Below the pieces are notes generated by a model, which searched no databases, had not been told where the DNA came from, and saw only the letters and a list, made by a program, of their open reading frames with translations. DNA of 64,000 nt from positions 62,001 to 126,000 of the forward strand of contig NZ_FNJD01000005.1 of the NCBI RefSeq assembly GCF_900103185.1. The letters are read 5' to 3'. The stretch is from Sulfitobacter litoralis (GTDB taxonomy: Bacteria; Pseudomonadota; Alphaproteobacteria; Rhodobacterales; Rhodobacteraceae). The stretch's first letter is position 1. Each line of letters starts with the position of its first letter. Shown here piece by piece: positions 15,788-23,675 of this stretch. The position numbers and the translations under genes are program-made.

Positions 15788-16354
15788 ATGGGCAACTGCA
15801 TCGTCAACCTCAAACATACCGTCGCGGCACTTGGTCTCTGGGTGTTGCTCGGGGGTATAAGTTTCGCACAAATGTCGCCCCCGATCGCGGCGGATTTGTT
15901 GCAGGATTTGCGCAATGCCCCCGCGGCAGAGGCGGCGCGAATCGAACGTGATGTGCAGCGCGCTTGGGCGCGGTCCGGGTCGGCGGCGATGGATCTGCTG
16001 TATTCCCGTGGTCGCGATGCCATGTCAGAGGGGGACACCACCTTGGCGATCGCCCATCTGACGGCTCTGACGGATCACGCCCCTGACTTTGCCGAAGGCT
16101 ATCATGCCCGGGCACAGGCTTATTTCGCCGCGGGTCTCTATGGCCCTGCAATCGATGATCTGGAAACCACGCTTGCCTTGAATCCGCAGCAGTATAACGC
16201 CATTTTCGGTCTGGGAGCGATCCTGCAGGAGTTTGGCGACCTACGTGCGGCTGCCGATCTCTATCGCCGAGTGTTAAGCATTAACCCTCACCATGATAAC
16301 GCGCAAAGGGCGCTGGACGGGCTGCGGCGCGACGGCATTGGGCGCACGCTTTAA
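15788..16354 (+). CDS. Exported tetratricopeptide repeat protein
   Basis: The 188-residue product starts with a hydrophobic signal-like segment (about 8-25, ending SFAQ) and then carries TPR helices: DTTLAIAHLTALTDHAPDFA, EGYHARAQAYFAAGLYGPAI and AIFGLGAILQEFGDLRAAAD. TPR proteins are scaffolds; the partner is unknown. The ATG at 15788 is chosen for the signal peptide, since earlier in-frame starts overlap the divergent SCP2 gene. It ends 18 bp before the helicase gene, so the two may be co-transcribed. Confidence 0.75.
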   Translation: MGNCIVNLKHTVAALGLWVLLGGISFAQMSPPIAADLLQDLRNAPAAEAARIERDVQRAWARSGSAAMDLLYSRGRDAMSEGDTTLAIAHLTALTDHAPDFAEGYHARAQAYFAAGLYGPAIDDLETTLALNPQQYNAIFGLGAILQEFGDLRAAADLYRRVLSINPHHDNAQRALDGLRRDGIGRTL

Positions 16355-16372
16355 CGATCTAAGGAATTTCTG

Positions 16373-19300
16373 GTGGCAGGTGACAGCAGGGTCGTGGCCG
16401 TTTTAGGCCCGACCAATACAGGCAAGACGACCTATGCAATCGAACGGATGTTGGCGCATCGCACAGGGATCATCGGACTTCCCCTGCGGTTGTTGGCGCG
16501 CGAAGTCTATGATCGCATCGTCGCCCTTAGGGGGCCATCCGTCGTGGCGCTGGTCACGGGGGAAGAACGGATCGTGCCGCCGCGCACCCAATATTGGGTC
16601 TGCACGGTCGAGGCGATGCCCGAAGGCATAGGCGCTGATCTGGTTGCGGTCGATGAAATCCAGCTGTGTGCCGATCCTGAGCGGGGGCATGTTTTTACCG
16701 ACCGGCTTTTGCGTGCACGAGGACTGCACGAGACGTTGTTTATGGGGTCCGATACAATGCGCGGGTCCATCGCGGCGCTGGTACCAGAGGCGGAATTCAT
16801 TCGGCGCGAGAGAATGTCGGAATTAATTTATTCTGGTCAGAAAAAGATAAGTCGAATGCGGCCACGCAGTGCGATTGTCGGGTTTTCGGTTGAGAATGTA
16901 TATGCCATTGCAGAGCTGATCCGTCGTCAAAAGGGCGGTGCGGCGGTGGTGATGGGGGCGCTCAGCCCCCGCACGCGCAATGCTCAGGTGGCAATGTACC
17001 AAAATGGCGAAGTCGACTATCTGGTGGCCACAGATGCCATCGGGATGGGGCTAAACCTTGATGTGGACCATGTCGCTTTTTCCGCGTTGAGCAAGTTTGA
17101 CGGGCGGCGTATGCGACCGTTGGCCCCCAACGAGCTTGCGCAGATCGCAGGGCGGGCAGGGCGAGGGTTCAAAAGCGGGACCTTCGGTGTGACCGGTGAT
17201 GCGCCCCCATTTGACGATGGTGTAGCGCGGGCGATCATGGACCACAGCTTTACGCCGCAGAAAAAGCTGAACTGGCGAAACCCGGCGCTGCAATTTGGAT
17301 CGATCGACCGCTTGATCCAGACGCTTGAGGTGTCGCCTGACAATGAACGGCTGTTCAGAGCGCGCGAGGCTGACGACCTGCGTGCGCTGAAGAACATGGC
17401 CGTTGATGCCGAAATCGCGGCGCGCTGCACTGACGGCCCTTCGGTCCGATTGCTGTGGGATGTTTGCCGGATTCCCGATTTTCGTGGTATAGGCCATGCC
17501 GAGCATGCCAACCTGCTTGAGCAGATTTTCAACTACTTGCATCAGCGTGACACCATCCCCGACGATTGGCTTGCGCGACAAATTAAGCGCATTGATCGAA
17601 CCGATGGCGACATTGATGCGTTATCCAAACGATTGGCGTTTATTCGAACGTGGACCTACGTAACACAGCGCAAAGGTTGGACAGGTGACGAAAGTCATTG
17701 GCGACACGAAGCACGTGTCGTAGAAGACAGACTGTCGGACGCGCTGCACGAGCGTCTGACCCAAAGATTTGTAGATCGGCGCACATCCGTGCTTTTGCGC
17801 CGGCTAGGACAGAAGGAAGCCATGGTGGCCGAAGTAAACGAGACCGGTGAAGTAACCGTTGAAGGCGAATTTGTTGGCAAGCTGGACGGGTTCCGCTTTC
17901 GCCAAGACAAAGGCGCAGGCGTTGCCGAGGATAAAACGATCAAAACTGCATCGTTGCAGGCGCTGGCTCCTCAGTTCCATTTGCGGGCGGATCGCTTCTA
18001 TAACGCCCCCGACACAGAGATCGATTTCACAGAGCAGGGCGGCCTTATGTGGGGCAGTTCCGCTGTGGGCAAGCTGGTCTCGGGCTCTGATCCGCTAAAA
18101 CCCGGTGTCGAGGTATTCGTTGACGACGTCGCGGGCCCCGAGGTCGCGCAAAAAGTGCAGCGCCGTTTGCAGCACTTCATTGACCGCAAAGTTGCAGCGT
18201 TGTTCGAGCCGCTGATCGCCATCTCTAAGGACGAGGCGCTGACCGGTCTGGCGCGGGGCTTTGCCTTCCGTATGGTCGAAAACTTTGGCATTCTGCCGCG
18301 CGCTGATGTGGCTGACGAGGTTAAGGCGCTGGACCAGGATGCACGGGGTGCTTTGCGCAAACACGGTCTGCGTTTCGGGCAGTTCACCATCTTTATGCCC
18401 TTGCTGCTCAAGCCTGCTCCGACGCGGCTACGTCTGGTGCTTTGGTCAATCACTAAAGGATTGAACGAATTTCCGGAATCGCCTCCTCCCGGTCTGGTAA
18501 CGATCCCTGTGGATACCAGTGCGCCCGAAGGGGCTGCGACAATGGCAGGGTACCGCAACGCTGGTGAACGCGCGATCCGCATTGATATGCTGGAACGTCT
18601 TGCTGACATGTTGCGGTCGGAAGATTCGCGCGGCGGGTTTGAGGCCAAGGCCGATATGCTGTCGATCACCGGCATGACGCTCGAACAGTTCGCCACGTTG
18701 ATGGAAGGGCTTGGATACAAGGCCGAGAAATCCGAACGAACAAAGGTCAAGGCTGTCGATACGGTCGTGCCGCATGACGGCGCACCAATGGCCGCTGACA
18801 AAGGTGCCGATGCAGATACGCCGGTGATGGATGTGGCTGCCGAGCAGCCCGCCGGTGGGATCATCGAAGACCCTGCCGCGGCGCAAGCGGATGATATCGT
18901 ACCCGCGACTGCGGACATGCCCGATGACGGCATTGCCCCTTTGGTCGAAGAGCTGGCCGAGACGCCCGAAGTCGACGATCACATCCCCGATGTGCCTGCC
19001 GAAGAGACACCACAAGGCACTGCGCCTGATGCAGAGATCGCCGGTGCCGAGCTCGAGGCATTCTATGTCTTCACATGGGGCCGTGCCCCGCGTGCGAATG
19101 CGCAGGGGCAGCGTCGCGGTGGCGGTGATCGTCCGCAGGGCAAAGGGAAACCCGGACCCCGTGGCAAAAAGGGTGCGCCGCGCGGTGACAAGGGCGGGAA
19201 GCCGCAAAAGTTCAGCAGCAAGCCCGCACGCGCCGAAAAGCCGATTGATCCTGACAACCCATTCGCCGCTGCGCTGATGGGACTGAAAGACAACAAGTAA
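16373..19300 (+). CDS. SUV3-like superfamily 2 RNA helicase
   Basis: The 975-residue product is an SF2 helicase like mitochondrial SUV3. Walker A is GPTNTGKT (12-19), the DExH-type box is DEIQ (94-97), and the helicase C domain holds VATDAIGMGLNLD and QIAGRAGRG. After the helicase core come a SUV3-type C-terminal region, an acidic Ala/Asp-rich linker (about 800-880) and a basic tail with Gly/Arg/Lys clusters that probably binds RNA. Translation starts at GTG (16373) after AAGGA. The product should act in RNA turnover. The stop codon is directly followed by the start of the Hsp15-like gene. Confidence 0.85.
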   Translation: MAGDSRVVAVLGPTNTGKTTYAIERMLAHRTGIIGLPLRLLAREVYDRIVALRGPSVVALVTGEERIVPPRTQYWVCTVEAMPEGIGADLVAVDEIQLCADPERGHVFTDRLLRARGLHETLFMGSDTMRGSIAALVPEAEFIRRERMSELIYSGQKKISRMRPRSAIVGFSVENVYAIAELIRRQKGGAAVVMGALSPRTRNAQVAMYQNGEVDYLVATDAIGMGLNLDVDHVAFSALSKFDGRRMRPLAPNELAQIAGRAGRGFKSGTFGVTGDAPPFDDGVARAIMDHSFTPQKKLNWRNPALQFGSIDRLIQTLEVSPDNERLFRAREADDLRALKNMAVDAEIAARCTDGPSVRLLWDVCRIPDFRGIGHAEHANLLEQIFNYLHQRDTIPDDWLARQIKRIDRTDGDIDALSKRLAFIRTWTYVTQRKGWTGDESHWRHEARVVEDRLSDALHERLTQRFVDRRTSVLLRRLGQKEAMVAEVNETGEVTVEGEFVGKLDGFRFRQDKGAGVAEDKTIKTASLQALAPQFHLRADRFYNAPDTEIDFTEQGGLMWGSSAVGKLVSGSDPLKPGVEVFVDDVAGPEVAQKVQRRLQHFIDRKVAALFEPLIAISKDEALTGLARGFAFRMVENFGILPRADVADEVKALDQDARGALRKHGLRFGQFTIFMPLLLKPAPTRLRLVLWSITKGLNEFPESPPPGLVTIPVDTSAPEGAATMAGYRNAGERAIRIDMLERLADMLRSEDSRGGFEAKADMLSITGMTLEQFATLMEGLGYKAEKSERTKVKAVDTVVPHDGAPMAADKGADADTPVMDVAAEQPAGGIIEDPAAAQADDIVPATADMPDDGIAPLVEELAETPEVDDHIPDVPAEETPQGTAPDAEIAGAELEAFYVFTWGRAPRANAQGQRRGGGDRPQGKGKPGPRGKKGAPRGDKGGKPQKFSSKPARAEKPIDPDNPFAAALMGLKDNK

Positions 19301-19687
19301 TTGTCGCAGGCGGCGACAAAGCTGCGGCTTGATAAATGGCTGTGGCATGCGCGGTTCTATAAAACGCGCTCTCTGGCGGCCTCTCGCGTTCAAGCGGGGG
19401 CCGTCAGGGTCAACGGCAGCATTGCGCAGAAACGCGCAACGCTGATCGTCGTCGGAGACGTGCTGACCTTTCCCATGGGCGACGACGTGCGGGTCATCCA
19501 GATCGACGCGATCGGTATTCGCCGCGGTCCAGCCCCCGAGGCGCAGACGCTTTACACAGATCTGTCCCCGCCGGTTCCCCGATCCGAGAAAAAACAACCT
19601 GAAAATCCAGCATTCGAGGGAAAAGGGCGCCCTAGTAAGCGCGATCGCCGTGTGCTTGATCTTTCTCGGGCGCGCCACCTTGAATGA
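19301..19687 (+). CDS. S4-domain RNA-binding protein, Hsp15-like
   Basis: The 128-residue product carries one S4 domain (LRLDKWLWHARFYKTRSLAA and VQAGAVRVNG), as in Hsp15, which binds 50S subunits with a stalled nascent chain. The C-terminus is basic with a Pro-rich linker (SPPVPRSEKKQP). The predicted start is TTG, abutting the TAA of the helicase gene with no gap, so re-initiation is likely. Co-transcription with an RNA helicase fits a joint RNA or ribosome rescue role (inference). Confidence 0.82.
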   Translation: MSQAATKLRLDKWLWHARFYKTRSLAASRVQAGAVRVNGSIAQKRATLIVVGDVLTFPMGDDVRVIQIDAIGIRRGPAPEAQTLYTDLSPPVPRSEKKQPENPAFEGKGRPSKRDRRVLDLSRARHLE

Positions 19688-19739
19688 TACGCTATGCTGA
19701 CGTATCTCGTGGGTTAAACCTGCCATAAAAGATGATGTT

Positions 19740-20078
19740 ATGACCTATATCGTTAACGATGCCTGTATCTCCTGCAAATACACCGACTGCGTTGAAGTAT
19801 GTCCGGTGGATTGCTTTTATGAAGGCGAGAACATGCTGGTCATTCATCCCGATGAATGTATCGATTGCGGCGTTTGCGAGCCTGAATGCCCTGCGGATGC
19901 GATCCGCCCCGACACAGAGCCAGACATGGAAAAGTGGGTTGAATTCAACCGCAAATACTCCGAACTTTGGCCAGTGATCATCACCAAGAAAGACCCACTG
20001 CCCGAGGCAGAGGAACGCGACGGCGAAGAGGGCAAGCTGGAGAAATACTTCTCTGAGGCACCCGGCGAAGGCGGCTAA
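19740..20078 (+). CDS. fdxA: Seven-iron ferredoxin FdxA
   Basis: A 112-residue ferredoxin with one [3Fe-4S] and one [4Fe-4S] cluster. The ligand cysteines are visible at 9, 17 and 50 for the 3Fe cluster and at 21, 40, 43 and 46 for the 4Fe cluster; Cys12 and Cys25 are extra. The acidic C-terminal extension ([17 protein letters not shown]) is usual in the FdxA family. It transfers electrons in the cytosol to unknown partners. It lies 52 bp after the Hsp15-like gene and upstream of carD, an order common in Rhodobacterales. Confidence 0.95.
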   Translation: MTYIVNDACISCKYTDCVEVCPVDCFYEGENMLVIHPDECIDCGVCEPECPADAIRPDTEPDMEKWVEFNRKYSELWPVIITKKDPLPEAEERDGEEGKLEKYFSEAPGEGG

Positions 20079-20152
20079 GCGATTCGGCCTCTGGTCATGG
20101 GACGCGCGTGATAAAATCTGTCGCCAACCCCCAATAAACGCTGGATTAGCGT

Positions 20153-20168
20153 GTATTTGATCGAATAC
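20153..20168. promoter_or_regulatory. 16-bp palindrome, possible operator
   Basis: GTATTTGATCGAATAC reads almost the same on both strands, with only the sixth base pair breaking symmetry. It lies 75 bp after fdxA and about 210 bp before carD. The binding protein is unknown. Confidence 0.35.
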
Positions 20169-20196
20169 GCTTCGCCACCGCTTTCGGGGCGTCGAA

Positions 20197-20221
20197 ATTT
20201 GTGATATACGTTATCTCAAAT
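20197..20221. promoter_or_regulatory. 25-bp inverted repeat, possible operator
   Basis: ATTTGTGATA and TATCTCAAAT face each other across TACGT, with nine of ten bases paired. It starts 28 bp after the 16-bp palindrome. The AT-rich, non-hairpin-like arms look more like a protein-binding site than a terminator. Confidence 0.4.
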
Positions 20222-20381
20222 GATGATACCCATGCGCCAAATACCAACCGTTTTGCACAGGTTGAATCAGGACATCTAAAGTTATGAAATGAGGCTGACG
20301 GCTCTTTGGGCCGGTCGGTTTTTGTTGTCGTGACTGTATATTTACCCATGCGGGCCGTCCCCGCGCCCAAGGAGCCACTTT

Positions 20382-20897
20382 ATGAGCAAGTCGAAGAAGC
20401 TAGATTTTCGTCCGAATGAATTCGTTGTGTATCCGGCACATGGCGTCGGCCAGATCGTTTCGGTCGAAGAGCAGGAAGTTGCAGGCATCTCGCTGGAGCT
20501 GTTTGTGATAGCGTTCGAGAAAGACAAGATGACGCTGCGGGTGCCAACGCATAAAGCGACTGAAATCGGTATGCGCGCCCTGAGCAGCCCTGATGTGATT
20601 AGCCACGCGATGAAAACGCTTAAGGGTAAGGCAAAGGTCAAGCGGGCCATGTGGTCGCGGCGTGCTCAGGAATATGAGCAAAAGATCAACTCTGGCGATC
20701 TGATCGCGATTGCCGAGGTGGTGCGCGACCTGCACCGCACCGATGATCAACGCGAGCAAAGCTATTCCGAGCGCCAGCTGTATGAAGCAGCGCTAGAGCG
20801 TCTGACCCGCGAAGTTGCTGCTGTTGCCGGTGGCGATGAGCTGGCCGCGTCCAAGCAGGTTGGTGACGTTCTAGAAAGCCGTGTCGCCGCGGCTTGA
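20382..20897 (+). CDS. carD: CarD family transcription regulator
   Basis: The 171-residue product has the CarD N-terminal Tudor-like RNA polymerase-interacting domain (FRPNEFVVYPAHGVGQIVSV) and the helical C-terminal DNA-binding domain. CarD binds the beta subunit and stabilises open complexes, especially at rRNA promoters. RRAQEYEQKINSGDLIAIAE and the leucine-rich LYEAALERLTREVAAV helix are typical. AAGGAGCC precedes the start codon. A strong terminator follows. Confidence 0.94.
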   Translation: MSKSKKLDFRPNEFVVYPAHGVGQIVSVEEQEVAGISLELFVIAFEKDKMTLRVPTHKATEIGMRALSSPDVISHAMKTLKGKAKVKRAMWSRRAQEYEQKINSGDLIAIAEVVRDLHRTDDQREQSYSERQLYEAALERLTREVAAVAGGDELAASKQVGDVLESRVAAA

Positions 20898-20920
20898 TCG
20901 ACGACACTGGTATCAATTTA

Positions 20921-20957
20921 GCCGCGCCTGATGATGTATCGGGCGCGGCTTTTTTTA
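20921..20957 (+). terminator. Rho-independent terminator of carD
   Basis: GCCGCGCC (20921-20928) pairs with GGCGCGGC, and seven or more T follow. It lies 23 bp after the carD stop codon. Confidence 0.9.
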
Positions 20958-20983
20958 TGTCATGAGCAGGCGGTAGGTGGGTG

Positions 20984-22918
20984 TTACGAGCTGCGCTTAT
21001 CCTCTTGATCGATACGCTTTAAGAACGCGGTTTCCAGATCCTTTTGCAGCTCTTTAGCGCGCGCGACATAGGCCTTGTTCTCGCTTGGCGGTACGTCAGG
21101 GCGCCATAGCGCGGCGAGCTCGCGCACAGAGGCACGGTCATGCGAATAGAACATCCGCTGCGCCTCAGCGGCCTCGTAGTCGGACAGACCGAGGTTCTCG
21201 AGCACATAGCGCCCCGCACGCAGCGAGCTGTCGAACATCTCGCGGACGATGTCATTCGCGCCGGCCTGGTACTGTTGGTATACATCGGTCCGATCATGGG
21301 CGCGGGTCACAATGTGCAAGTCGGGGCATTCCTTACGGGCATAGGCAATCAGTTGGAGCGCCGATTTGGGGTCGTCCAATGCGACGACAAGGACCTTGGC
21401 GTCGCGCAGGCCGGCCTTGCGCAGGATATCCGCGCGGGTGGGGTCGCCCAGAAACGCCTTGAAGCCAAAGCGTCGCATGACGGCGATGGTTTCAGGGTTA
21501 TGGTCCAAGACGACGGTGCGAAAGCCGCTGGCCTGCACGAGCCGGTTCACGATCTGGCCGAACCGTCCGACACCGGCGATGATCACGGTGCCTTGCTCGT
21601 CGATTTCATCGGCTACAATCGGGCCGGATTTCTTGTCCATTCGTTTGCTGATCTGGTCGTAAAGGATGAACAAAAGCGGCGTGATCAGCATCGATAGTGC
21701 AACCACTAGCAGCAGGGTTTCAGCCACATCATTTGGAATAACCCCTGTGGCTACCGAGAAACTGACCATAACAAACCCGAACTCACCCGCCTGTGCCAGG
21801 CCTAGTGCAAAGAGCCAACGATCGCGGCCATGCAGTTTGAATAGGGTGCCCAACCCGTACAGGATGACCCCTTTTACCAGAATAACGAGCAGCGCCATGC
21901 CTATGATGATGGTGGTGTCGGCGAAAAGTAAGTCGAAATTAATGCCCGCGCCGACAGTGATAAAGAACAACCCCAGCAGCAGCCCCTTGAAGGGTTCAAG
22001 GTCGGTTTCAAGCTCGTGTCGGAATTCGCTGCTGGCCAGAACCACCCCCGCGAGAAAGGCCCCAAGGGCCGGGGACAGGCCCACCAGCATCATCAAGAAA
22101 GAGATACCTACGACGATCAGCAGCGCCAAGGCGGTGTACATCTCTCGCAGGTTGGCTGCGTGAATAAAGCGAAAGACAGGTCGGGTGAAAAACACGCCAG
22201 TGATGATGATCCCTGCAATTGCCCCTAGGGTCACCAGTGTAATGCCCCACCCCGGCAACCCTTGCACAAGCGAGATCGCTGCCTGCGCGGTTTCGGCACC
22301 ATGACCGGCTGCCGCCGGCCCGTGTCCCGCGGCAGCGTCTGCCCCATGGGCTGCATCCTCTGGGTTGACCGATATCGATCCGTCGGGCTGCATTTGTGCG
22401 GGAAGCTGCGCAACGAGCAGGGGCAGGAAGGCGAGGATCGGAATAACCGCGATATCCTGCGTTAACAGGACCGAGAACACCGACCGGCCGCCAGCAGTCT
22501 GCATCAGCCCCTTTTCCGACAGGGTTTGCAGCACGATCGCTGTCGATGACAGTGACAGCGTCAGGCCAATCGCAATTGCTACCCCTAGGGGCTGGTCATA
22601 GGCCATGGCGATGCCCATCAAGGCCGCAGCGCTTAGCACGACCTGCATGCCACCAAGCCCCAGCAATCGATGCCGCATGTTCCACAAGGCGCGGGGTTCT
22701 AGCTCTAGCCCGATGAGGAACAACATCATCACAACGCCAAATTCGGCGAAATGCTGAAGGTCTTTGGTCTCTGACCCCACGAGCCCAAAGGCTGGCCCGA
22801 TTAGAATGCCCGCCGCAAGGTATCCCAGCACCGACCCCAGCCCCAAACGGGACGCGATCGGGACCGCTATCACCGCCGCGGCGAGATAGATCGAGGCTTG
22901 GAACAAGAAACCTTCCAT
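20984..22918 (-). CDS. Kef-type potassium/proton antiporter (CPA2 family)
   Basis: The 644-residue product has a 12-13 helix CPA2 transporter domain (about 1-420) with the FGVVMMLFLIGLELEPRALW motif, and a cytosolic TrkA-N domain starting VIIAGVGRFGQIVNRL (about 440) that binds a nucleotide and gates the channel. KefB and KefC release potassium during electrophile stress. An unusual His/Ala/Gly-rich loop (about 178-214) separates two membrane helices. I chose the ATG at 22918, since a TTG three codons upstream is a weaker candidate. KefB or KefC cannot be told apart, and no KefF/KefG partner is adjacent. Confidence 0.87.
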   Translation of the reverse strand: MEGFLFQASIYLAAAVIAVPIASRLGLGSVLGYLAAGILIGPAFGLVGSETKDLQHFAEFGVVMMLFLIGLELEPRALWNMRHRLLGLGGMQVVLSAAALMGIAMAYDQPLGVAIAIGLTLSLSSTAIVLQTLSEKGLMQTAGGRSVFSVLLTQDIAVIPILAFLPLLVAQLPAQMQPDGSISVNPEDAAHGADAAAGHGPAAAGHGAETAQAAISLVQGLPGWGITLVTLGAIAGIIITGVFFTRPVFRFIHAANLREMYTALALLIVVGISFLMMLVGLSPALGAFLAGVVLASSEFRHELETDLEPFKGLLLGLFFITVGAGINFDLLFADTTIIIGMALLVILVKGVILYGLGTLFKLHGRDRWLFALGLAQAGEFGFVMVSFSVATGVIPNDVAETLLLVVALSMLITPLLFILYDQISKRMDKKSGPIVADEIDEQGTVIIAGVGRFGQIVNRLVQASGFRTVVLDHNPETIAVMRRFGFKAFLGDPTRADILRKAGLRDAKVLVVALDDPKSALQLIAYARKECPDLHIVTRAHDRTDVYQQYQAGANDIVREMFDSSLRAGRYVLENLGLSDYEAAEAQRMFYSHDRASVRELAALWRPDVPPSENKAYVARAKELQKDLETAFLKRIDQEDKRSS

Positions 22919-22964
22919 AAGGGGCAAACTTTCATTTTTGTCGGGCTGGTCCCGAACGGGTCAA

Positions 22965-23423
22965 TCAGATGGGCAGCGGCCCGTCTCGTTTAGGCTGATC
23001 CATAACAATCTGGCTATGCACTTTTGCGACAGCGGGATGGGGCAGCAGCACTTCATGGATCAGGTGGTTTAGGCTAGACAGGTCTGTACAGTAGACGCGT
23101 AGCAAATAATCCGCATCCCCGGTCATCGTCCAGGCGCTAACGATTTCAGCGTGGGTCGTTACAAGCTGCGCGAAGCTGACTGAATGTTCGGGTTGATGAG
23201 TGCCTAGATGCACCTGCACAAATCCTTGGACCATAAGTTCCAGTTTTTGAGGGTCGAGTTGCGCGGTATAGTTTTGAATATATCCTTCGGATTCAAGGCG
23301 TTGCCGCCGTCGGCCTGCCTGGGAAGGCGATAGATCCAACGTCTCTCCGAGCTCTTGCGCCGTGAGGTGGGCGTTACGCTGCAACGAAGCCAAAAGGCGT
23401 TTATCTGTCTCATCCAATGCCAT
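22965..23423 (-). CDS. Lrp/AsnC family transcription regulator
   Basis: The 152-residue product has the standard layout: an N-terminal helix-turn-helix (ETDKRLLASLQRNAHLTAQE, then LDLSPSQAGRRRQRLESEGYI) and a C-terminal RAM domain that binds amino acids and oligomerises (EIVSAWTMTGDADYLLRVYC). Target genes are unknown. It lies 46 bp upstream of the Kef-type antiporter on the same strand, so it may control or share its transcript. A 252-bp gap separates it from the long gene upstream. Confidence 0.9.
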   Translation of the reverse strand: MALDETDKRLLASLQRNAHLTAQELGETLDLSPSQAGRRRQRLESEGYIQNYTAQLDPQKLELMVQGFVQVHLGTHQPEHSVSFAQLVTTHAEIVSAWTMTGDADYLLRVYCTDLSSLNHLIHEVLLPHPAVAKVHSQIVMDQPKRDGPLPI

Positions 23424-23675
23424 GCGAGATTATTACATAGATCGGAGAAACAATGCGTCAACCCCGCGTCAAATGTCGGTAGGATCCATTTTCAAACGGC
23501 TTAAGCGCGAGATGCTGCGGAATTTATACGGATATTCAAAAGTGCATGAATGACTTAGATCCCACGCGTACTGATCAATTTTTAGGCAGCGTAAGGTTTC
23601 GTTTGTTAGAGAAGATGCAGCACCCGATTTGTCACGGTCCATGGAAGTGACAAAAGGGGGGCAGCGGCGCACGCG

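Larger units (their letters stand above)
20079..20381. other. fdxA-carD intergenic region with two palindromes
   Basis: The 303-bp gap holds no gene. It contains two near-perfect palindromes, listed separately, and a weak GC stem with a T-run near 20299-20326 that could end fdxA transcription. A TATATT box at about 20337 lies close to the carD start and may be part of its promoter. Confidence 0.5.

Noticed and set aside
18446-19726. A 426-codon frame antisense to the helicase gene and the Hsp15-like gene
   Set aside because: Shadow of GC-rich coding sequence; no motif, and both sense genes have clear family signatures.
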